Assembly: GCF_022129445.1 (NCBI RefSeq)
Contig: NZ_JADQAQ010000007.1
Coordinates: forward strand, 62,001-126,000
Direction of reading: 5' to 3'
Length of the DNA stretch: 64,000 nucleotides
Source: Photobacterium sp. Ph5
GTDB taxonomy: Bacteria; Pseudomonadota; Gammaproteobacteria; Enterobacterales; Vibrionaceae
In this document: one piece after another, positions 16,649 to 25,543 of the stretch
Position numbering within the stretch: position 1 is the stretch's first letter
How the letters are laid out: each line of letters starts with the position of its first letter
Translations under genes and position numbers: made by a program
The notes under the pieces: model-generated
What the model was told of the DNA's origin: nothing
Seen by the model: the letters and a program-made list of their open reading frames with translations, nothing else
Database searches by the model: none

Positions 16649-17070
16649 TCAAAGCCAACAGTAGCGTTTTCCAAACCGAAGAAATGAATCCAGATCTGAC
16701 TCCTTTACTGGATATTATTTTTATTGTCATGGTGTTTTTACTGTTAACAGCCACAGTGAAAATTAAAGCCCTCGATGTCGATTTACCACAAACAGCAACC
16801 AAAACATTACAGACAACCCAAGCCGATCCTATTGCTATTAATTTAGTTTCAAAAGCGCCTTATTGGGCACTGCAAGGTAATAAAATCAATCAATGGGATG
16901 ACTTCAAAACAGCCTTGTTACAAGAAGTGAAAACTAACCCAACGAAACCTGTTGTGATTGGTGCAGATAAAGCAGCCTCTGTTGAACAAATGCTCAAATT
17001 ACTCGCTTTCTTGCAAGAAAATAATATAAAAGCGACTCAGCTACTTATGGAAGAATCAAACAATGAATAA
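16645..17070 (+). CDS. exbD: Biopolymer transport protein ExbD
   Basis: A 141-residue single-pass protein: cytosolic DLTPLLDIIFIVMVFLLLT with the conserved membrane Asp, then a periplasmic domain ending in VEQMLKLLAFLQENNIKATQL. The Asp carries protons in the ExbB/ExbD motor. It overlaps exbB by 4 bp and hutB by 8 bp, showing coupled translation across the operon. Confidence 0.94.
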   Translation: MIKANSSVFQTEEMNPDLTPLLDIIFIVMVFLLLTATVKIKALDVDLPQTATKTLQTTQADPIAINLVSKAPYWALQGNKINQWDDFKTALLQEVKTNPTKPVVIGADKAASVEQMLKLLAFLQENNIKATQLLMEESNNE

Positions 17071-17932
17071 ACCCTCTCTATTAAAGACCTCTTTATTAAC
17101 GCTGGTGTTAGGACTTAGTAGCTACGCGCAAGCAAATACGGAGTCAGCAACTGAAAAAAATAAAATCATCAGTGCTGGTGCTTCAGTGACTCAAATCATT
17201 AACGCCTTAGATGCTAATGATCAAGTCGTCGCTGTTGATCTAACAAGTAAAGGATTAGTGAATAAATCGATTCCTAAAGTGGGTTATCACCGCCAACTTT
17301 CAGCAGAAAACTTAATGTCTTTATCCCCTACTCACCTTGTTGGTTCTAATGAAATGGGGCCACAAAGCACACTTAACCTGCTTGAGCAGTCAGGTGTTGA
17401 AGTTGATATTGTTAATTCTGGGGAAACGGTCAAAGATTTGCTTATACGTATCGATCAGATTGCTAAACTCACTGATCATCAAGATCGTGCTGAAAAACTA
17501 AAACAGAAACTTAATGTTCAGCTAAATAAAATTAATACCGCAACAGCCAATATTAAGACACCTAAAAAAGTCTTGTTCTTAATGATCCATGATGGACGCC
17601 CAATTAACATTGCAGGAAGCAATACCACTGCAGATAGCATTATTACACTTGCTGGCGCTAAAAACCCTGCTGCAACATCAATCAGTAACTACAAGCCTAT
17701 TTCTGGTGAAGCTATTGTTACCATGCAACCAGATATTATTTTATTGAGCACACGTACAACCAGCAAGATCAAAAACATGCAAGATCTTATTGCCAAGATG
17801 CCATTACTTGCCGCAACACCAGCTGCAACAAATAATGCATTACTCACAATAAAAAGTACTGCGCTCATTGGTGGTTTAGGGCTCGAAAGTGTTGATGAAG
17901 CTTTAAAACTTAATCAGGCTATTTACCCTTAA
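17063..17932 (+). CDS. hutB: Periplasmic haem-binding protein HutB
   Basis: A 289-residue class III (TroA/BtuF-like) binding protein. The signal peptide is about 1-24 (ends AQA). Then come the two lobes: IISAGASVTQIINALDANDQV, VGYHRQLSAENLMSLSPTHLVG and VLFLMIHDGRPINIAGSNT. The GYHR and HxG-type residues fit ligands of haem-binding HutB/HmuT proteins. It delivers haem to HutC/HutD. It overlaps exbD. Confidence 0.92.
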   Translation: MNKPSLLKTSLLTLVLGLSSYAQANTESATEKNKIISAGASVTQIINALDANDQVVAVDLTSKGLVNKSIPKVGYHRQLSAENLMSLSPTHLVGSNEMGPQSTLNLLEQSGVEVDIVNSGETVKDLLIRIDQIAKLTDHQDRAEKLKQKLNVQLNKINTATANIKTPKKVLFLMIHDGRPINIAGSNTTADSIITLAGAKNPAATSISNYKPISGEAIVTMQPDIILLSTRTTSKIKNMQDLIAKMPLLAATPAATNNALLTIKSTALIGGLGLESVDEALKLNQAIYP

Positions 17933-17979
17933 ATTACGCCTCTATCATCCCTATTTATTCGTGCGTAAGGTTGTTGTAC

Positions 17980-19017
17980 ATGTATACAAAACGCTTCTCA
18001 GCCCATCATATTTATATAATAAGTATCGCCTTACTTATTTTTGCAGGGCTTTCTTCTATTGTTATTGGTCCTATGGCGATCAGTTATAAACAAAGTTTGT
18101 TAGCACTATTACCCGGTGATCATGAGCTTGCTAAACATGTCAGCCTAGTGATCCATCAAATTCGTTTACCACGTACTCTTCTCTGCTTTGCTATCGGTGC
18201 AATTTTAGCTGTATGTGGCGCTGTACTACAGGGGCTCTTTCGCAACCCGCTTGCTGATCCAGGGATCATTGGAATCACTGGCGGTGCAGGCTTAGGTGCT
18301 GCATTAGCCATTGTTTTATTTGCCCCACTCACTACATCATTCCCTCAGCTTTTAAACTTCGCTATTGTGCCTATTTTTGCCTTTATTGGCGGCGCAATCA
18401 GCACAGTTTTAGTTTATCGTCTTGGTACTGATAAAAACGGGACATCGGTGATGATCATGCTACTCGCTGGTGTCGCTATTACCGCAATTTCAGGCGCAGG
18501 TCTTGGGTTACTCAATTATGTTGCCGACGATCAAGCCTTACGTGACTTATCATTGTGGTCAATGGGCTCACTGGCTGGTGCTACATGGACAGGTATTATT
18601 CTCGCCTATTGCACCTTCGGGTTACTGTTTAGCTATTTTTATCGTCATACCAGCAATTTAAACGCGTTGTTATTAGGCGAAGCTGAAGCTCGACACATGG
18701 GCGTTAACACGCAAAAACTAAAACGTAATTTAATTATTACGTGTGCTGCGGGAGTGGGTATTACTGTTGCCGTTTGTGGACCGATTGGCTTTATTGGTTT
18801 GGTTATACCTCATGTAGGTAGAATACTAACAGGCCCAAATCATAAAACCTTATTGCCAATTTCAGCGTTACTTGGCGGCTTAATCCTCTTGGTGGCCGAT
18901 ATGATTGCTCGAAGCGCATTCTCACCGCAAGAACTGCCGGTTGGGATCATCACCGCCATGTTAGGCGCGCCTTTCTTTATCTATTTATTAGTCAATCAAA
19001 AGAGTCAGATGTCATGA
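17980..19017 (+). CDS. hutC: Haem ABC transporter permease HutC
   Basis: A 345-residue FecCD/BtuC-type permease with about ten membrane segments. It has LPRTLLCFAIGAILAVCGAVLQGLFRNPLADPG and GPIGFIGLVIPHVGR, the diagnostic coupling region. ATG at 17980 with AAGG upstream is preferred over two in-frame TTG codons just before it. It lies 47 bp after hutB, and its stop overlaps hutD as ATGA. Confidence 0.93.
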   Translation: MYTKRFSAHHIYIISIALLIFAGLSSIVIGPMAISYKQSLLALLPGDHELAKHVSLVIHQIRLPRTLLCFAIGAILAVCGAVLQGLFRNPLADPGIIGITGGAGLGAALAIVLFAPLTTSFPQLLNFAIVPIFAFIGGAISTVLVYRLGTDKNGTSVMIMLLAGVAITAISGAGLGLLNYVADDQALRDLSLWSMGSLAGATWTGIILAYCTFGLLFSYFYRHTSNLNALLLGEAEARHMGVNTQKLKRNLIITCAAGVGITVAVCGPIGFIGLVIPHVGRILTGPNHKTLLPISALLGGLILLVADMIARSAFSPQELPVGIITAMLGAPFFIYLLVNQKSQMS

Positions 19018-19853
19018 TGTTAAGTAATTCAGAAAAGGTCGACTTTACAGCAAGTAGCGACAAAGTCTGTGTTATTCAGGCTCGCGACTTATCATTACAA
19101 TTTGGCGATAAAGTCCTGCTAAATCATCTTGATATTGATATTCATGCAGGAGAAGTCACCGCATTACTTGGGCCAAATGGTGCAGGTAAAAGTACCCTAT
19201 TAAAAGTATTATGTGGTGAAATTACACCAAAATCAGGCACGGTTTCTTTCTTTGATAAACCTCTTAATAATTGGGCTCGAGAAGAATTAGCATGTCATTT
19301 AGGTGTCCTCCCACAACATAGTGCATTATCTTTTGCCTTTACCGCTAAAGAAGTTGTCGAACTAGGCGCAATACCTTTGCAACTCACGTCGCCAGAGCTG
19401 AAAGATGCGACAGCGTCAAGCATGCAATACGTTGACATTAACAATTTAGCTAAACGTCTCTACCCCACCTTATCTGGTGGTGAAAAACAGCGTGTGCATC
19501 TTGCTCGGGTTTTAACACAACTGAGTAAATCCGGCGATAAGTGTATTTTAATGTTAGATGAACCAACCTCAGCACTTGATCTTGCCCACCAGCACCACAC
19601 CTTACAAATTGCCAAAAACATGGCAATGCAAGGCGCGGCTGTGATTATTGTATTACACGATTTAAACCTTGCATCTCAATACACTGATCGGATGATTTTC
19701 CTTAATGAAGGAGAAATAAAAGCTGATGGCAAACCTAAAGATGTTCTTACACCACAGATAATACAAAGCTTATATGGTTGGCCAGTAAGCGTTCATATTC
19801 ATCCCAGTGGTCATTTTCCTTATCTTTTATCAGCCAATCATTCTATTTTTTAA
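19014..19853 (+). CDS. hutD: Haem ABC transporter ATP-binding protein HutD
   Basis: A 279-residue ABC ATPase of the HmuV family. Walker A GPNGAGKST, Q-loop LPQHSA, signature LSGGEKQR, Walker [14 protein letters not shown] and the switch His (IIVLHDLNLASQ) are all intact. It powers HutC import of haem to the cytosol, where HutX and HutZ act. Last gene of the operon; no strong terminator follows, only a GC hairpin about 200 bp on with a short T run. Confidence 0.93.
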   Translation: MMLSNSEKVDFTASSDKVCVIQARDLSLQFGDKVLLNHLDIDIHAGEVTALLGPNGAGKSTLLKVLCGEITPKSGTVSFFDKPLNNWAREELACHLGVLPQHSALSFAFTAKEVVELGAIPLQLTSPELKDATASSMQYVDINNLAKRLYPTLSGGEKQRVHLARVLTQLSKSGDKCILMLDEPTSALDLAHQHHTLQIAKNMAMQGAAVIIVLHDLNLASQYTDRMIFLNEGEIKADGKPKDVLTPQIIQSLYGWPVSVHIHPSGHFPYLLSANHSIF

Positions 19854-20256
19854 TTCGCTATTCGTTAATAGCTAGATTTAGTCGATAAATTCATATGATT
19901 TGCATGACAAAAGTCGAGTTTTTGCGTTTTAGCATCAATTAATTTAATCAAGTTGAATAGAATGATTGCACAACGCAAAACACACAGTAAAATGTGAGCG
20001 CAAGCGATTACACGTGTAATTAGTGTAAGAACAGTTTCTATCTTCTAATGCCGCATTTATTGCGGCTTTAGCTGTTTATGATCTAAGGCAATTGCAACAC
20101 CCTATAATTCGGTATCAAATTGAATAATTAAGTAGTTAATAATTAAATAACTTTTATCACTGCGAGTAAACTCGCAAGCCATAGACTACGTAATTAATCA
20201 ATTTGGTATCAAAACCTTTGTCAGATCCTAATCTGACCATGATAAGAAGAATAAAT
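19854..20256. other. Intergenic region hutD-purR
   Basis: 403 bp. It holds a possible PurR operator (19997-20012), a GCCGCA/TGCGGC hairpin with a weak T tract (20050-20070) that may end the hut operon, and a second perfect hairpin TGCGAG-TAAA-CTCGCA (20161-20176) in what should be the purR leader. An in-frame ATA/ATG extension upstream of purR is not needed. Confidence 0.5.
19997..20012. promoter_or_regulatory. Possible PurR operator (autoregulation)
   Basis: GCGCAAGCGATTACAC resembles the PurR palindrome ACGCAAACGTTTGCGT well in its left half and poorly in its right half. PurR autoregulates in enterics, which makes the position plausible. Weak evidence. Confidence 0.3.
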
Positions 20257-21261
20257 ATGGCAACCATTAAAGACGTTGCACGTATGGCAGGTGTATCAAC
20301 TACAACAGTGTCGCACGTGATCAATAAAACACGCTTTGTTGCAGAAGCAACGCAACAAAAAGTGTTGGCTGCAGTTGATGAGCTTAACTATGCCCCAAGT
20401 GCTGTAGCGCGGAGCTTAAAATGTAATACAACACGCACCATTGGCATGTTAGTCACTAAATCGACTAACCCATTTTTTGCAGAAGTAGTACATGGTGTTG
20501 AAGAATATTGTTACGGTGCAGGTTATACACTGATCCTATGTAACACAGAAGGTAACTTAGAAAAGCAACGCGATTACCTTCGTATGCTTTCTGAAAAACG
20601 TGTTGATGGCCTATTGGTTATGTGTAGCGATCTGGATCAAATGCTGCTCGATTTACTTGAGCGTAAAAATGATCTGCCTATGGTTATCATGGACTGGGGT
20701 CCTGAAAGCCCACATACAGATAATATTCTTGATAACGCTGAACACGGCGGTTACATTGCGACTAAGCACTTTATTGAAAATGGTCATAAAAAAATTGGCT
20801 GTTTATCAGGACAAGTTGATAAGTCTACTTGTCAAGAACGTCTGAAGGGCTTCCGAAAAGCAATGGCAGAAGCAGATCTCACTGTTAACGATGATTGGCT
20901 ACTTGAAGGTGACTTTGAGTGTGAATCAGCCGTTGACGCTGCTCAAAAGTTTATCGCAATGGAAGATCGCCCTACTGCTATCTTCTGTTTTAACGACATC
21001 ATGGCTATGGCTCTGATCAGTACCTTTGAACAGGCTGGATTACGAGTTCCTGATGATATCTCTATCATTGGTTATGACAACATTGATCTTGCTCCCTACT
21101 TTGCCCCACCACTAACAACGATCCACCAACCGAAGCGTCGTTTGGGTAAAAAAGCGATCGAAATTTTGTTAGAGCGTGTTAAAGACAAGAATCATGAGCG
21201 TCAAACTTTTGAAATGACCCCTAAACTTGTTGCGAGAAAGTCTGTTAAAGATCTCAACTAA
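20257..21261 (+). CDS. purR: Purine repressor PurR (LacI family)
   Basis: A 334-residue LacI-family repressor starting [20 protein letters not shown], nearly the E. coli PurR start, behind AAGAAGA; an 18-codon upstream extension is not supported. The hinge ([19 protein letters not shown]) and effector domain ([33 protein letters not shown]) match PurR closely. It binds hypoxanthine or guanine and represses purine synthesis genes. In E. coli punR and punC follow directly; here about 6 kb separates them. Confidence 0.94.
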   Translation: MATIKDVARMAGVSTTTVSHVINKTRFVAEATQQKVLAAVDELNYAPSAVARSLKCNTTRTIGMLVTKSTNPFFAEVVHGVEEYCYGAGYTLILCNTEGNLEKQRDYLRMLSEKRVDGLLVMCSDLDQMLLDLLERKNDLPMVIMDWGPESPHTDNILDNAEHGGYIATKHFIENGHKKIGCLSGQVDKSTCQERLKGFRKAMAEADLTVNDDWLLEGDFECESAVDAAQKFIAMEDRPTAIFCFNDIMAMALISTFEQAGLRVPDDISIIGYDNIDLAPYFAPPLTTIHQPKRRLGKKAIEILLERVKDKNHERQTFEMTPKLVARKSVKDLN

Positions 21262-21285
21262 CAAAATTGATCTTTCTATGTAAAG

Positions 21286-21322
21286 AAAAAGCCGATAAGT
21301 TTATCTTGTTGGCTTTTTTTTC
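21286..21322 (+). terminator. purR terminator
   Basis: AAAAAGCCGATAAG and CTTGTTGGCTTTTTTTT form an imperfect stem followed by eight T, 25 bp after the purR stop. Confidence 0.75.
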
Positions 21323-21460
21323 TTACCAAAAAACAATCATGAGTATTTATAATAATTAAGCTTATTTAAATAAGCTATGAACAAATACCTGAACCAATAT
21401 CACACTTTTGAGGGCTTAGATTTAATATTAAAAGTATTATTTAATATAACTTTATATAGT

Positions 21461-21551
21461 CACGAACTGGCAAATTAATTGAAAGATTAAGACGCAAAAC
21501 CACCGGCCTAAAAATTATTTTAATAATTCAAGGCAGCGGGGTTACCGAAGG
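21461..21551 (+). promoter_or_regulatory. c-di-GMP-I (GEMM) riboswitch upstream of tfoX
   Basis: The conserved GEMM blocks are in order: CACGAACTGGCAAA, GAAAGATTAAGACGCAAA, CCACCGGCCTAAA, a variable AT-rich stem, and GGCAGCGGGGTTACCGAAGG. They align block by block with the Vibrio cholerae Vc2 aptamer, which precedes tfoY. It lies 134 bp before the tfoX-type gene and 140 bp after the purR terminator. No clear intrinsic terminator follows it, so the expression platform may act on translation. Confidence 0.92.
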
Positions 21552-21684
21552 ATTATTATTGAACTGACAATATTATGACATAAATTTTAACAATATATTG
21601 ACAGTATCAATGAGTAGATTAATTAATCTATTTCCTCGCTCTTAATGTTTAGGTGACACTCATATTTTTTCACCGAGTAGAAGC

Positions 21685-22275
21685 ATGGATAAACCAATAT
21701 TAAAAGATTCATTAAAATTATTTGACCATTTTGGATCAATAAAATCACGGTCGATGTTTGGAGGTTTTGGCATTTTTGCTGGTGATACAATGTTTGCATT
21801 AGTTGTAAACGATAAACTTCACTTGCGTGCAAATGCTGAAACTGAAAAGGAATTCAAACAAGCTGGCTTGGAACCATATGTTTATAAAAAACGTGGTTTC
21901 CCTGTTGTAACCAAGCACTATGCAATACCTGATCAATGGTGGGATGAACCCGCTAAGATTGTAGCTCAAGGCAGGTATTCACTGGATGCGGCAGAAAAAG
22001 ACAAGCAAGAAAAGGAGAGTTGCATACCTGACCGAATTAAAGATTTACCTAATCTACGATTATCAAATGAAAGAATGCTTAAGAAAGCAGGCATAAATAC
22101 CATTGAACAACTTCTAGCCGTGGGCTCTCTTGGTGCATATAAAGCACTTCAAGAATCACAGAAAAGTCCATTGAGTATTGAATTACTTTGGGCATTGGAA
22201 GGCGCAATTAGCGGACAACATTGGTCAGTTATTCCTGAGCAACGTCGAAATGAGTTATTATCCGCGTTATCTTAA
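21685..22275 (+). CDS. tfoX: TfoX/Sxy-family regulator (TfoX or TfoY)
   Basis: A 196-residue protein with the TfoX N-terminal domain ([35 protein letters not shown]) and C-terminal domain ([36 protein letters not shown]). In vibrios TfoX turns on natural competence and type VI secretion, and TfoY drives motility and a defensive programme. The riboswitch in front points to the tfoY-type locus, while the protein resembles both, so the choice is open. Both act with CRP as coactivators. Confidence 0.85.
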   Translation: MDKPILKDSLKLFDHFGSIKSRSMFGGFGIFAGDTMFALVVNDKLHLRANAETEKEFKQAGLEPYVYKKRGFPVVTKHYAIPDQWWDEPAKIVAQGRYSLDAAEKDKQEKESCIPDRIKDLPNLRLSNERMLKKAGINTIEQLLAVGSLGAYKALQESQKSPLSIELLWALEGAISGQHWSVIPEQRRNELLSALS

Positions 22276-22740
22276 AGTATCATTTGTTTTAAATATACAA
22301 TACTTAGGAATAAAAGATTCTCATTCTTTTATTTCTAAGTATACCTTTCTAAAATAATTTCATTGTTATCATTATTCCCTCCTTTCTTTTTATAAACTCT
22401 AACACCTACCTACTTTAATTGCATAGTGACAATATTTTACACTCAATTTAATTTCTCTCTGTTTTATATTATTAGATTTATATAAATAATAATTATTGTT
22501 TTTTATATTCCATGCTTATTTATTTTTAAATACAACCACTAACATAGCTTCTCATTGATAAATAACTCAGTGTTTTAAATTTTCATATCTCCTGCTGTTT
22601 TTTTCAGCAACCAATTGAAGAAAAAGAAATATTTCTCATTAAATGAAATACAATGTCTGTTCTTAAGGTCTACATGTTTACTACTGCTACTAAGTAAGAT
22701 CGTATCAAGCCCTTTTTTAGGGTATTTATTAAGGAATAAC
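22276..22740. other. AT-rich intergenic region with a long hairpin
   Basis: 465 bp, extremely AT-rich. At 22301-22341 there is a 17-bp stem (arms 22301-22317 and 22325-22341, one G:U) with a 7-base loop, 25 bp after the tfoX stop; it may end transcription or protect the 3' end, although no T tract follows. Nothing else is supportable. A reading frame extends ynjA upstream to 22615 but lacks a start signal. Confidence 0.55.
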
Positions 22741-23346
22741 ATGCGTATTTCGATCAAAAAAATTGACTCTTTATGGATAAAACCCCTGCTATGGCTTCAA
22801 GCCCGCCACTATGGTCAAGTATTAAACCCTGCAAAACTATGGGGGCGTAAACCAGTCCTATTTTGGTTAGTAGCTGGGTTCTTCGGTTTTCTTGATCGCA
22901 AGAAGTCACCGATTCAAGAAGTCATGCGTTCACTAATTTGCGTTCGGGTATCACAACTCAATGATTGTGCTTTCTGTGTAGATGCTAATGGTATGAAATT
23001 GGCAGAGCGTTGCGATTCTGAAGAAAAAATTAAAGCGTTGGCTAACTGGCAACATTCTGATTTATTTACAGTACAAGAGCGTGCTGTGCTTGCCTACACA
23101 GAAGCAATGACGATTACTGGACACCGTGTTACTGATGAAATGCTTCATGCGCTCCAGCAGTGGTACAGTAGCGATGACATCATAGAGATCACAGCATTAA
23201 TTAGTTTCCAAAATCTATCGGCTAAATTCAACACCGCATTAGATGTACCAGAGCAAGGTTTTTGCACTCTACCAATTAAACCTACTGATATAACTTCTAG
23301 CCAAGACCAAGGCAAATCACAAGCTGATGCTCAGCAAGCTAAATAA
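22741..23346 (+). CDS. ynjA: YnjA-like carboxymuconolactone decarboxylase/AhpD-family protein
   Basis: A 201-residue protein starting MRISIKKIDSLW behind AAGGA. It aligns with E. coli YnjA along its length (WLQARHYGQVLNPAKLWGR; CAFCVDANGMKLAER; SFQNLSAKFNTALDVPEQG). The CxxC pair (CAFC) is the redox site of AhpD-like proteins; the usual downstream His is not obvious. It is the first of three genes spaced 10-40 bp apart (ynjA, flavoprotein fusion, ynjB). Substrate unknown. Confidence 0.82.
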   Translation: MRISIKKIDSLWIKPLLWLQARHYGQVLNPAKLWGRKPVLFWLVAGFFGFLDRKKSPIQEVMRSLICVRVSQLNDCAFCVDANGMKLAERCDSEEKIKALANWQHSDLFTVQERAVLAYTEAMTITGHRVTDEMLHALQQWYSSDDIIEITALISFQNLSAKFNTALDVPEQGFCTLPIKPTDITSSQDQGKSQADAQQAK

Positions 23347-23356
23347 GGTGAGATAA

Positions 23357-25504
23357 ATGGATAAGAAAAAGCTCGCTTTACTCATCGTGATCATCAGCCT
23401 AATTGTAAGTTGGGTTCATTTCGATCTAGGGCAATACCTCACCCTTGATTTTATCAAGCAAGAGCAATCTGCACTGCAAGCAAAAATTCAAAACCAGCCA
23501 ATCGTGGTTTATGTATCTTACTTTGCGATTTACGTTCTAGCGACTGCCTTATCCTTACCGGGTGCTGCTATTTTAACTTTGTTAGCAGCAGCGATCTTTG
23601 GTTTCTGGCCAAGTCTCGTTATTGTCTCATTTGCCAGTACTATTGGCGCGACATTGGCTTTTCTCTCTAGCCGCTTTATTTTACGTGACTGGGTACAACA
23701 ACGTTTTGGCTCTCGCTTAAAAACCATTAACCAAGGTATCGAGAAAGAAGGTGAGTTTTATCTCCTGACTTTGCGTTTAATTCCTGTCTTCCCATTTTTT
23801 CTTATCAATTTATTAATGGGCTTAACCCCTATTAAAACCCGTACTTTTTATTTAATCAGCCAATTAGGGATGCTGCCCGCTACAGCTATTTTCATCAATG
23901 CAGGCACACAACTTAGCAATATCGAATCGCTTCGCGGTATTATCTCGACGCCAGTATTACTGTCCTTAGCACTATTGGGTATTTTCCCACTCATCGCTAA
24001 GTTCATCGTCACTACCATTAAACGCAAACAGGTATACAAAGGATTTAACAAACCAACATCATTTAATCAAAACCTAGTGGTGATTGGCGCTGGTGCTGGC
24101 GGTTTAGTCAGTTCCTATATCGCGGCAGCCGTAAAAGCGGAAGTCACATTAATTGAGCGCCATAAAATGGGTGGTGACTGCTTAAACACAGGTTGTGTGC
24201 CATCTAAAGCCTTAATCCGTGTCGCTCATAGCGCTTATGAGCTGCAAAAAGCAAAACAATTTGGTATTGAAGCCAAAATTGAAAAAATCGACTTTAAAGC
24301 TGTTATGGCACGTGTTCACAAGGTTATCAAAGGTATCGAGCCGCATGATTCAGTTGAACGTTACAGCAAGCTTGGTGTGAACTGCGTTCAAGGTGACGCG
24401 ACAATTTTGTCACCTTGGGAAGTAGAAGTTAACGGCAAAGTGATCACCACCCGTAACATCATTATCGCAACAGGGGCTTCCCCACTGTTGCCCAACATTT
24501 CAGGCTTAAACACGGTTGATCCATTAACGTCCGATAACCTATGGCAATTGGATACCTTACCTGAAAAATTATTAATTTTGGGTGGTGGTCCTATTGGTTG
24601 TGAATTGGCTCAAGCGTTTAATCGTCTTGGCGCATCTGTTACCTTAATTGAAATGGCAGATCAGCTACTTAACCGTGAAGATCAAGATGCGGCCGATTTA
24701 ATCTATCAAAAACTAACACATGAAGGTGTTAGAGTACTTCTTAAACACAAAGCCGCTAGTTTTACAGAAAAAGGAGCTACGCAATATCACCACGTTAAGC
24801 TTGATGATCTTACGTCAGAGCAAACTATCGACGTTGAGTTTGATCAGGTTATTGTGGCGTTAGGTCGTGTTGCTAATACCAAAGGTTTCGGCTTAGAAAA
24901 CCTACATATAGCAACAACCCCACAAGGGACGATCAAAGTTAACAACTACCTACAAACACAATATCCTAATATATACGCAGTGGGTGATGTGGCAGGTCCT
25001 TTCCAATTAACTCATGCTGCGGCACACCAAGCATGGTATGCCTCGGTAAATAGTTTATTTGGTACATTCAAAAAGTTTAAAGCTGATTACTCGATATTAC
25101 CTGCAGTTACATATACTGCGCCAGAGTTAGCTCGAGTGGGACTCAATGAAAAAGAAGCAATTTCGCAAAATATCGATTATCGAACATATACTTACCCTAT
25201 ATCCGATTTAGATCGTGCGATTGCCGATAATGCTGCTGAAGGTTTCGTTAAAGTTCTAACCCCACCCAATAGTGATAAGATTTTAGGGGTTACAATTGTC
25301 GGTCATCATGGTGGTGAATTACTCGCGGAATTCACTTTAGCAATGCGTTATAAACTTGGATTGAATAAGATTTTATCAACTATTCACCCTTATCCAACGA
25401 TGAGTGAAGCCAATAAATACGCGGCTGGTGTATGGAAACAAGCCAATGCCCCACAAAAGTTATTGGCAATGGTTAAACGCTATCATCAATGGATGCGTAA
25501 ATAG
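23357..25504 (+). CDS. TVP38/DedA-like membrane domain fused to FAD-dependent disulfide oxidoreductase
   Basis: A 715-residue fusion. Residues 1-225 are a TVP38/TMEM64 (VTT) membrane domain with five or six segments and LRLIPVFPFFLINLLMGLTP. From about 235 a pyridine-nucleotide disulfide oxidoreductase begins: FAD motif VVIGAGAGGLVSSY, redox CLNTGCVPSKALI, NAD motif LILGGGPIGCELAQ, FAD motif IYAVGDVAG, and C-terminal HPYPTMSEANKYAAG. The flavin domain is most like mercuric reductase or lipoamide dehydrogenase but lacks the C-terminal Cys pair of MerA. It lies 10 bp after ynjA and 39 bp before ynjB. Function unknown; membrane-linked thiol or quinone redox chemistry is inference. Confidence 0.85.
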   Translation: MDKKKLALLIVIISLIVSWVHFDLGQYLTLDFIKQEQSALQAKIQNQPIVVYVSYFAIYVLATALSLPGAAILTLLAAAIFGFWPSLVIVSFASTIGATLAFLSSRFILRDWVQQRFGSRLKTINQGIEKEGEFYLLTLRLIPVFPFFLINLLMGLTPIKTRTFYLISQLGMLPATAIFINAGTQLSNIESLRGIISTPVLLSLALLGIFPLIAKFIVTTIKRKQVYKGFNKPTSFNQNLVVIGAGAGGLVSSYIAAAVKAEVTLIERHKMGGDCLNTGCVPSKALIRVAHSAYELQKAKQFGIEAKIEKIDFKAVMARVHKVIKGIEPHDSVERYSKLGVNCVQGDATILSPWEVEVNGKVITTRNIIIATGASPLLPNISGLNTVDPLTSDNLWQLDTLPEKLLILGGGPIGCELAQAFNRLGASVTLIEMADQLLNREDQDAADLIYQKLTHEGVRVLLKHKAASFTEKGATQYHHVKLDDLTSEQTIDVEFDQVIVALGRVANTKGFGLENLHIATTPQGTIKVNNYLQTQYPNIYAVGDVAGPFQLTHAAAHQAWYASVNSLFGTFKKFKADYSILPAVTYTAPELARVGLNEKEAISQNIDYRTYTYPISDLDRAIADNAAEGFVKVLTPPNSDKILGVTIVGHHGGELLAEFTLAMRYKLGLNKILSTIHPYPTMSEANKYAAGVWKQANAPQKLLAMVKRYHQWMRK

Positions 25505-25543
25505 GTTATTCGATACAAGGAATTAAATAAGGACGAAACTCTG

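Noticed and set aside
16255-16674. 139-codon minus-strand frame over exbB
   Set aside because: It lies fully inside exbB and the exbD start, has no known homology that I can see, and is an antisense shadow.
22615-22740. 42-residue N-terminal extension of ynjA
   Set aside because: The internal ATG at 22741 has AAGGA and fits the YnjA family length; the extension is AT-rich non-coding sequence.
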